Assembly: GCF_001949145.1 (NCBI RefSeq)
Contig: NW_019091906.1
Location: 1-17,656 of the forward strand
Length of the DNA: 17,656 nucleotides
Direction of reading: 5' to 3'
From: Acanthaster planci
Taxonomy: Eukaryota > Echinodermata > Asteroidea > Valvatida > Acanthasteridae
Position 1 is the first letter of the stretch, and every line of letters starts with the position of its first letter. Below are positions 1 to 9,900 of the stretch, one piece after another. The notes under the pieces were generated by a model. It did no database searches. It was not told the DNA's origin and saw only the letters and a list, made by a program, of their open reading frames with translations. The position numbers were made by a program, and so were the translations under genes.

Positions 1-656
1 CCCAATCGCCTTCTCTTTTATTTTTCAGCTAGCAATTTTATTCTTTTTAACTGAACACTGCTGCGATATTCTTCTTTTATGCATTATTTGTCTTGAAATT
101 GGTAGACATGTACTCTGAAGGAGCTGCTTATAAGCTTCCATGGTGTAGAGTAACTCCAGAGATGTGTTTCGAATGTGCCACGAATACTGGATACAAGACC
201 AGTGTCTTTCATCCGAAGCTTTATGTGTAAAACTCCTAGGTCAGAGGCGGACAGTTGTCTTAATTCACTGCACCAGCCCTGTAATGCCGCCGGCTTCATG
301 TGGCGCAGTGGCGGATGTATAGGCTGCACCACGGTGGGCATGTTTTCATTAGCCAGCTTGTAAACAGAGTGGAAGACAGTCAAAGCAATGCTTCACGATT
401 TCAAGTCCATTTCAATGGTTAAAAAACTCACAAAGAAGACTGTGCCCACACACGTTTTAACCCTCATCAGCCTTTTCTCGGCATGTTCAAAAACACACTT
501 GATGAGGGACAGTTAAGTGAGCAATTTCATTCTTCTTTTGAATGATCCTTTGAACTATTACCAATTTTCAGCAGAGCACCCAGAATTTGTCTTTTTGACC
601 GGATGTGACCCCCTAAACATTCAATGCGTTATGTGTTTTTCCTTCAATGTCACTAG
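1..656 (+). other. Intron or upstream sequence, no gene seen
   Basis: No coding exon of the receptor can be recognised here. The region ends in the pyrimidine tract that precedes the first visible FN3 exon. Open stretches near 84-383 have no domain character on either strand. It is most simply part of the intron upstream of exon A. Confidence 0.5.
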
Positions 657-938
657 TTTGCTCACCCACGCAAAGAGCAGTGGACTCCACAAATGTAACA
701 GTCACCTGGTCTCCACTACCTTGTGCGGATCATTACGATGTGGAATATGCACTGAGCCATAAAGATGGTTGCGAACAGATCAACTCACTGATGTATGACC
801 AACACTGCACATGTCGGGAAAGTCAAACCACTGTAAATGGTTTGATGCCAAACTCTCAGTACGTTGTACAAATCAAGGCCTATGTCAACGGTGCTTATGG
901 ACCACCGGCAACGACACAGATCACTACCACCTCAGCAG
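657..938 (+). CDS. Exon A: FN3 domain 1
   Basis: The acceptor is a pyrimidine tract ending CACTAG and the donor is GCAG|GTAAGT. Both introns are phase 1, the usual setting for FN3 exons. The 94-codon exon has a B-strand VTWSPLP, a C-strand YDVEYA and a late [14 protein letters not shown] stretch, which together define a complete FN3 fold. Four cysteines inside the domain are unusual for FN3 and may form disulphides. An NVT glycosylation sequon precedes the tryptophan. Confidence 0.8.
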
Positions 939-3900
939 GTAAGTCAATATAAAGCCTTGATCTAGTTTCAATTACATTAATTTCGAATGTTGTGGTGGTG
1001 TTTAAGGACCAGTAACGACAAAAACAATCACAAATATTAACTGATTGCCTTTGTAACCGGTTTTTACCCTCATTCAGATTGGGAAGTAGTAGGGATTGGA
1101 GAGTTCTGGACCACACTCCCTTTTTCACCGTTTTCAGCAAAAACCCCTGGGTAGTACATCGACGCAAAAAATCGGGGGAATCCCTAAAAATCTGGAATTT
1201 CAGATTTTAATGGTTTTCCCTGGTTACCTCATCGACCCCAAAATCTGGCTCTAAAAATACAGGGTAAATATATACCTTTTGAGTCAAAATCTCTTTCACC
1301 CACACGCACCCGGGAATTTCCACTTCACTGACCTTGACCTTTTGGCCCCGGCGCACTTTTGTGTAAACAACTCGTGACTAGCACCGATCGCACCAGCAAT
1401 CACTCACAAACAAAAAAGGGACTTCCCGTCGACCTGAACTCGTTTACAACCGCCTTAAATAAATGAACTATTAATAAAAGATGACTGATGCAGAACTTTG
1501 TCACTTGCTGAATCTAAAGGAAGTACACATAGCAGGATCTCAAAAACAAAGTAAACCGATACCTCCTTGTAACCACCAAATACTTGAAATAGATGAAAGA
1601 TACGCGTGTAAACATTGCGGTCTAATTTTTGGGTTCGCTTCGCTCACTTCTTTCACCCCCGCCGACATGGGAGATAGATATTACAAGCATCACGTTTGGA
1701 GGAAACCGCCGCCACCAAAATCGAGAAAAACCCTACAAAAATATAACATTTGTTTTAAAAACGGCGAGGCGGGTAAAATAGAATATAAGTTAAACCAAGT
1801 TTTCATCATAAGACCCCCCCTTCTTCTCTCCTTTCCTATTCCGATATTCCCCAAATCTATCCTATGCTGCACGTCGCGGTGTAGGACAGGTTTTATTTTT
1901 GCCCAAATTTCTGCCTGCCGCAAACTGAGCCACAAAGTGGGTACCAACTGGACACAAACTGAGTCAAAAACTAGGACCAAACTGAGTCACAAAGTGGGTA
2001 CCAACTGGACACAAACTAGGTCCAAACTGGGAACTGTTGCCACAAACTCGGTCTCAAACTGAGTCACAAACTGGGGAACTGGGCACAAACTGGACACAAA
2101 CTGGGGAACTGGAGCCACAAACTGGGGAACTGTTGCCACAAACCGAGTCACAAACTGGAACCGAAACAGGAACCTCACCTACATAGAAAAACTGAGAACG
2201 ATATTGGAATCGTATACAATTTATAAAATTATAATTCATATATATTAGAAGAAATCCAATTGGATGAAATCCAATCCGATAGAAAAAGAACAAAAACATG
2301 AACCAAAACAGGAACCAAAACAGGAACAAAAACAGGAACCAAAACAGGAACAAAAAAGTATCTTTCTACAAACACTCGGTCTTCGCACCCAAAAACGAAT
2401 CGGTCCCGCTTTGCTTTTGTCCAACGCCTACCAGAACAATCTGCTATGCGACGTTTCTGAGTTGGACTACGTATCTGGTAGCCGAGACAAACCCAAAGAT
2501 ATAGAACCCGTCCAAAGCGAATTCGTAGACGATATATACCTATTTGGTTTTGTGTCTAAAAACGCCGTATTTGAAGCAAAAGGCCAGCTCCATCTTGTGC
2601 AACGCGAAGAAAACCCCCAAGCAAAATGCATCGTCAAAACGATTTCGCTAGCTTTCCAGCAAGTCTACGAATCGTTCTGCCCCACAAAAATCGTACATAT
2701 GGTGCATGCATCGAGCGAATGCAAAATCGGAAAACCATTCGTAGCAACGGCAGGTACCGGATGCTGGTGCGAATGTGGCAGAAACTCTGAAAAGACCAAG
2801 AAGAGCCATACGCCTACTACCAAACAAAAGTAGACGTATCGGAAATGCCGATTGGGAAGCAATCCGATCGATTGCCAGTGGTAGAGAATTTGCTTCTTCC
2901 ATACGGAATCGGTTTCTACAGCATCGACTACACGCAGGATTTCGCCTGTACGTTTGATCCTGAAATTTTGGAAAAACAAATCGCAAAGGAAGAATACGAC
3001 ATCGGAGACGACCGGCTATGTCTACAAAGACAGAAAACAACCGGTAAAAACTGCGTTTCGTGGGTAGAACAGAAAGACGGTGAAGAAAAACGAACGAAAG
3101 TGTACAACAAAGTCGTATTCAATATCAAAGCGGGGGACGTTCGGAAGCAACGTATCTCGCGGACCTCGTTTCTTGTCGGAACAAACACCTGCGCAGTACA
3201 TTTTCTGATCCTCGATGCGTCCGCCATGGGTGTACAAGAATCGAAGTCTCGGTGCGAAATCCTGATTTGAGAAAAATGGCGAGCCATGCCAAACGAGAAA
3301 TCGAGCAAATACGCGAAATGTTGAAAAAAATTCTCGGTACCGATTTTTCTTTCTTGCAGCATTCCGTGCCATTGGCAAACGGTGGCGAGTTCGATCGACC
3401 GGCAGTGCATCGTAATCGACGTACCAAATTCGACAATCTATGTAGGCTGGTACGCCAATGTATCGACCAGGCACGTCGCGGGTGTTGCCGTTCCGTCCAA
3501 GACCAAAACCTAAAAGTAATTGTCTATGGCCATTCGAGCGGCAATCGCGGAATATTGTTTTGTCGATTTGCCGATTTTTGTGTTAGTATCCAGCAAGTTT
3601 TTTCTAGAACCGGCAAGCGTGTGGTACAAAAAAGAAGGCGAGACGATCTTGTGCAACGCGACTTCCCCGACCGCAGTTCGAGAATACAAACCGGAAATCG
3701 TCGATGTACTACCCGACGGCGAACACATTCGATGGACCTGGCGAGAAAAAGCCAGTAACAAGAAACAAGGCACATATGCAGTTCCGGATTTGGATCGTTT
3801 TGTATACCAAGTGCCATTCGATGAAGAAATTGCGGTACATACGTATTCCAAACAACGACTCGAATCTATTCTTGACCAATTGAGAGAGACGGAGCTCGAA

Positions 3901-6900
3901 CTCCAGTGGCAAAGAAAACCTGGCCTGGCAAAAAGAAAACCAGGCGAAATTTGCGGAGACTTGGCCAGAAAAAATCCGAGAGATACAAAAGCAAGCAATC
4001 TGGGAGGCCAGAGAACGAAGACTCCAGGAAGCGGCGAAAAAGACTTGTATGTCTTGTACAAATTTCTACGATAGATATCTGTCTTCGAGAAATACCGAGG
4101 GGGAATTCTTTGTACAATTCTGGGCTTTGTATTCCACGGTACCGAGGTCAAAAGACCATTTCTTTCGAATCTATCTAGGTTCCCAAAGTTTGTAGATTCC
4201 AAGTTTGTAGACCCAAAGTTTGTAGATTCCAAAGTTTTTCTAGGTTCCAAAGTTTGTAGATTCCAAGTTTTCTTCCAAAGTTTTTCTAGGTTCCAAAGCT
4301 TTTCTAGGTTCCAAAGTTTTTCTAGGTTCCAAAGTTTGTAGATACCAAGTTTGTAGATTCCAAGTTTTCTTCCAAAGTTTGTAGATCGAAAAAAAAAAAT
4401 TTTCCAAAGTTTGCAGATCCAAAATTTTCTTCCAAAGTTTGTAGATTCCAAGTTTTCTAGGTTCCAAGTTTGTAGATTCCAAGTTTTCTTCCAAAGTTTG
4501 TAGGTTCCAAGTTTGTAGATTCCAAGATTGTAGGTTCCAAAGTTTTCTTCCAAATCCACCAACAGCGCGAATCGTTGGTCCATCGTGTTCGTCGGAGTCG
4601 TCTTTTTGGCCCCGATTCTACAAGAAATGGGCGCCACGAGCGTTAAAACGTCTATCTCGTTCTTTTCAAAATAGTCGTCCAACCAATGGCTTCCAAACCA
4701 CGATCGATTCCCAGAAGAGTCGATGAGCTCTATTCGAATTCGTTCTTTTCCTCGTATACGTTTTGTGAGAAATCTTTGAGCCGTATATACACCCTCTGGC
4801 ACTCGGCATATCTTTTTGTCCGAGGTCCATCTCGTTTCGTCCAAATAGGGCTCATCTGGAACCGTGTATACCACTGGTGGCTCGTCTATGGAAAAGAGCA
4901 CTATCGGATTGTACGAAAACTCTTTGTAGGGTCCGTATCGGACCGTCGTTGGAGGATCTATTCGTATTTGTACTTTTTTTTTTCGCAATAGAAAAGATGG
5001 CAATCGCGTGTTTTGTTTTTTGTATCAGCTGCTTTTGTAGCAACCAGTCATATATATCGATAGTCTGCCGATTTGCGTATAGCCGGACACTGCGTTTGCC
5101 GCAATCGTTACATTGGTGACCTTCGTCTTCGTATTCCAACAGAATCGATAGATAGATAGTGAAGTGGAAATTCCCGGGCGCGTGTGGGTGAAAGAGATTT
5201 TGACTCAAAAGGTATATATTTACCCTGTATTTTTAGAGCCAGATTTTGGGGTTGATGAGGTACCCAGGGAAAACCGTTGAAATCTGAAATTCCAGATTTT
5301 TAGGGGATTCCCCCGATTTTTTGCGTCGATGTACTACCCAGGGGTTTTTGCTGAAAACGGTGAAAAAGGGAGTGTGATCCAGAACTCTCCAATCCCTACT
5401 ACTTGGGATTTGACCAGCAAAATATCGGAAAGAATCTTTTATATGTTCATGCAATCTCTCCTGGAATTTGCCATATTGCAGCACCGACTGGCCCACCCAC
5501 ACTGGTGACGACTGAATCTATTGGCCAACGCAATCTCACTTTCACCTGGAGTTCTCCATCGTGTGGAGACCGAGGCGGTACCCTCACGGAATACGTCTAT
5601 GAGCTGAGTAGCCCAAATACTGGATGGAAGACTTCTGCACCTATATCTGCTGAGGAAGTCACAATAAATGAACTTCTCCCCTTCACAAATTATAGTTTCC
5701 GAGTAATCGCAAAGAACAGCGTCGGGAATGGCCCGTTCAGTGAAGCAGTAACTGCGAGGACTTTGGAAGCAGGTGAATTTAATAGTTTTTTAACAGCTTG
5801 GTTTTCCTGAAAATCTTTCATCTTGAACCATTTCTTTTACTCATCAATCAATCAGTCCGACGTTATTATTTTTTTATACATGAACAGAACTTGAAAGCAT
5901 GTCAGCTTGGAAAAGCTTAAGTTTTCTACCGGCAGGGTTACGTCTTTTTTGACAATTAAACCTTTTCAACGATATGCTGTCAAGGAGATGTAGTTTTGGT
6001 TTACTTTCTGTCCAAGTGACTAGACCCTGATTTTCTAATTGCACTCCAAAGAATTGCAAAGTGGATTGAATCCCATCGTGCAAAACTCGCTGCTTCATAA
6101 CTTTGGATCATATCTAACTTTTATTTGATTATGCATTCTACAGAGCCAACAGTTCCGTTGAATGTTCACATCCAGTCGGTGGACAACGTTTCTGTCATTC
6201 TCCGATGGTCGGAACCAGACCCTCCAAGGGGAGTTATCACACACTACAATGTTCGCTACTGGAAGAGTGCCCAAACAGATACTATGGAGACTACAGCGGA
6301 TGTGATGGGATTGATGCATCGTGTGGCAGGGCTGGAAGCGAGTTCAACCTACCTATTTCAGGTTATTGTTACTTTGGAGATTTCATTTCACAGGTGGATG
6401 TCAACATGGCCAACCCTATTTTCAGGGAAATAGGGCTTAGAATAATTGCATCAAAATAGTTTCACGAAAACGGTTTCGAAACAATTAACCTAAACTTTGT
6501 TTAACTTTAGTTAGGTCATGACTGATGAAAATTCGACAGACTGTGAAATAAAGAATATTAATATGTTATTCCTTTCCTGTTTACAAGTCCGCGTCAATTT
6601 CTGCTGTATTGGTTAACCGTAAAAATCAAATAGGAGTAACAACTGAAATTGACGTAATATTAAATTGATAACAAACTTGTTCTTGCAGGTGCAAGCCACA
6701 ACATCAGCTGGTGCTGGTCCTTGGAGTGAGGCTATCAACACAACGACAGCAATTGGAGGTGAACACGAAAACTGATCAGTAATTCAGTATTTGATTTACT
6801 CGCAGCGATAGTAATGTGGATGGATATTCGATCCATGTTTTCTTTAATACACACTACTCGATTTCTTTTCCTTTTCAGTTCCAGGGCCAATAAGAAACCT

Positions 6901-9900
6901 TACTTACACGGAGAGGACAGAAACATCGATCACTTTGTCGTGGAACCCACCTCTGGAACCTAGAGGGCCCATTCTCGGTTACATAGTACGCATACGTGCA
7001 TATGTAAACAGTTGTCCTACTTTTTGTCTTTTTACGGCATAACAAATATCTAATTAGTTTCATCGGATTTCTTTGTAGATTCTTCAGCATTCTTCTAATG
7101 TTCATTTGTGTTACCAGTAACGTTTGTAAAGCCAACAGGTATTTCTCTGAAGATGTGAAGCACTAAACAAGGGTATATTAGTGGTTATTGTTATCATACA
7201 AGTTGAAGACGGAACCAGGCAAAGAGCAAATGAACAAATCGTCGCGTGCCCGGCAGAAGGGCGTAAGCGCTTAGGCCCTTCTGCCGGGCACCTACGAAAT
7301 ACATGCACTAACAGCAATAGAAAGTCTATACTTTGCAGTACTATCTGAGATCTTAATGGACACATTTATATGCCCATGTCCTCATCAATGGTTGCTTTCC
7401 TCAACAGATCATCAATTGAAAAGGAAGTAAGTTCACACTTTCAATTTTGACTTCTGGCAGGTGGAGTACAGGATTTTAGAGAGTCCTCAACCACACCTAC
7501 CTGCAGAGAACGCATATCACAGCAGTGAAGTTCAGGGATCACCTTTTCTTCAGAACAACCTCAATTCCGGCACAAAATATGAGTTCAGGGTCGTGGCGAG
7601 GAATGGGATGTTCCAGGGGACTCACGATGAAGTCTTGGTGGTGTATACGAAGCCGCTAGGTGGTGAACAGCTGCTTTCAGACCATTAAATGATGAATGAA
7701 AATCTCAATTATCAAATGACACGAAGACGATGAAGAAGTTATTGTTTACAAATGGTCCTTGATTATTTCAATTTCATCAGATCAACGTATACCGCCTCGA
7801 CCAACTCTCCATCAAGCCGAAACCACAGATACGACAGTAACAATTAGTTTCGTTGCCCTGGGGTCTGAAAAGCGCATCGAGTAAGTAAAAACAAAAACAG
7901 CAGAAATGCACATTCACCCCGATTTTTCATGTCGGTTTTATTTCAAATTATATATTATAAATAAAACTGATCTGTATCAGATTGAGACTTAGGCCCTCCA
8001 AAATATGGGCAAGCGCGTTATTGTATCGTCCAGAAGTCCACTTTTTCAGATTTCCCTTGGTCCAACAGAGGAAATAAACATTGGCCTATGTCTGTATGTT
8101 TACACCATCTCACACTTTAAATGTAACGTTTCAAGTTGCGGTTTTTACGTGAATTTCCAAACTTCACTTTTCAAACCGTGTTCTATCACACGGTACACAG
8201 ATCACATGTTATCCATGTAAAGAGGCTTGGTGTTTTGTCAGTCAACAAGAGGGATGTCCTCGTACCAGGAAGCTACGAGGACCCAGCTAGCGGGTACATT
8301 ACGGCCAAATTTCTCAAGAATAACCTCCCAGAGATATTTGTAGTCGGAGATTCTAAGATGTATGATGGCTACTGGAATGCACCGCTACAGAGAGATGCTG
8401 TCTACAACATCAGGGTGGGGTCTCTTACTCAAGTCAACGAAAGGGTGAGTTACATGTTAATTTTCATGACAAAAAGCTAAGGTTGCGTTTGTGAATATAG
8501 TCTATGAAAACTAGGCCGTGGGAGATTCTGTACAGTAACAACACGCTTGAGTTAAGATTTTATTCGTGTAAAAAGTCAATGGTCACAAGGCCATAAGATC
8601 ATTTTTAAACAACACGTTTATTTAATTTTCAAGGAAGGAATAATCATTTGGATTTTTTGCACTTTTCTGGTAAAATTGTTCTACAGGAAGTCAATGTAAC
8701 ATACTCAGAGCCACTGACAGTTACTGGTAAGTGATATTTTAGTAAGGTATGGAAATTAGTCATAGATGTGTACATTGTTGGAACGGTTGGCGTCGCAAGG
8801 ATTTTTCCAGGGAGGATAAGAACATCTCTCCCAAGAAGAAACAAATTCACGGTGGCCATAGCGATCATAAACAACGAACATATGCCGGATTAACACTTGA
8901 AGGGATCCAATATGAGGGTTTTCAACCAAACTGGTGATTTTTTTAATCTTTCTTTTTTGTATTTTTTTCTCTTTAATTGGATTTTTCTAAGGGGCAACCC
9001 CCACGAAATTCCCACGATTGGAATGAAAAGATCGAAAAGAATTTCAGAACAGTTTGATTTGGCTTGTTTTTGTAGTGCAACCTTCAGAACCTGCAGAAAA
9101 CCAAAATGCAGCAATTATAACAGCTGCCGTGCTTGGTCCAATTTCGCTCGTTCTTACATTGACTGTCGTCATTACATGTGTGATATGGAGAAGACGAAGT
9201 CTGAAAAGTACCTCCAATGATTCCCTGCTGCCAGGAACTGTGGAAATGGTGAGTTACAGTGGCATTTGAATAGTCGTAGGAGTTCACTTGTGAGCTTAGT
9301 TTAAAAGAAAAAATTGATCCCAAAACGTTTTTAAAAGTCCACTTTCAATCGGCCTGTTACACTGTTTCAAATATGAGGCTCAGGCCAGGTACCATTGCAT
9401 AATCGGTTAAACAAAGGCTTCTAATTCTGACAAGTTTGCGGGTGTCTTAATTGATGAGATTTCACTGGTCTTTCTGGCAAGGCACTTTGCTTTGATAAGA
9501 TGGCTCATTTTTTAAAACTGTGATTCATGCCTGCAAGCCCAATGTAAAAAGTGATGCAATTCTCGTTATCAGTTGTGTTTCTAAGTAACGTTCCGGCTGC
9601 TTTTAAAAAGACCGCATTTAGTTTTTCGTTTCTTTCCAAGATGGTCAAACCTTCAGCTCACTCCCCTGAGTCTGCTGGTGCAGACAACAGGGACAGTGTC
9701 ATTTACGAGGACACGGTTCTTCCTTCCGGGACACAAAAAATGGATATCAAATGGAAGAATTTGATCGTTGAGGACGTAGTTCTTGGCAAGGGCAACTTTG
9801 GTGAAGTACGGGCAGGAGGCGTTCGGGTCAAAGGCGAAGTCACCAAGGCAGCTATCAAAACACTAAAAGGTAACACCAGTTGTGTAGTACAATGACTGTG

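Larger units (their letters stand above)
1079..5408. mobile_element. 4.3-kb TIR element with Polinton-like ends and unusual cargo
   Basis: The element spans 1085-5402 and is flanked by the 6-bp direct repeat TTGGGA (1079-1084 and 5403-5408). Its 245-bp terminal inverted repeats start AGTAGTAGGG on the left; the right end lacks one terminal T next to the repeat, as if lost by slippage. Six-base duplications, long TIRs and AG ends are known Polinton/Maverick traits, but at 4.3 kb it is far shorter than the usual 15-20 kb, and no DNA polymerase B, retroviral-type integrase, packaging ATPase or capsid gene is recognisable. Contents are a zinc-ribbon-like ORF, a broken replication-initiator-like gene, a convergent unknown gene and three minisatellites. 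It lies wholly within an intron of the receptor gene. It may be a non-autonomous Polinton relative, a Dada-like element (also 6-7-bp duplications), or an integrated small linear virus or plasmid. Confidence 0.85.

Noticed and set aside
22-120. Strong TTTTTCAG acceptor-like site followed by an open frame
   Set aside because: The phase-1 frame expected for this gene stops within 30 bases, and the open phase-0 frame has no FN3 or other domain character.
84-383. Overlapping open frames on both strands
   Set aside because: No domain, no splice context and no start context; treated as chance.
1918-2165. CRISPR-like array
   Set aside because: Units are short, irregular and directly adjacent with no unique spacers; it is a minisatellite.
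2264-4195. Frame changes explained by spliceosomal introns
   Set aside because: Coding-like sequence continues with no gap at each change, leaving no room for introns, so indels are more likely.
1085-5402. Calling the insertion a true Polinton/Maverick
   Set aside because: The ends fit, but no polymerase B, integrase, ATPase, protease or capsid gene is visible, so only the ends are described as Polinton-like.
8005-8200. Open frames just upstream of exon H, which could extend that exon
   Set aside because: The only start that fits the phase-2 donor of exon G and restores an FN3 C strand is 8201.
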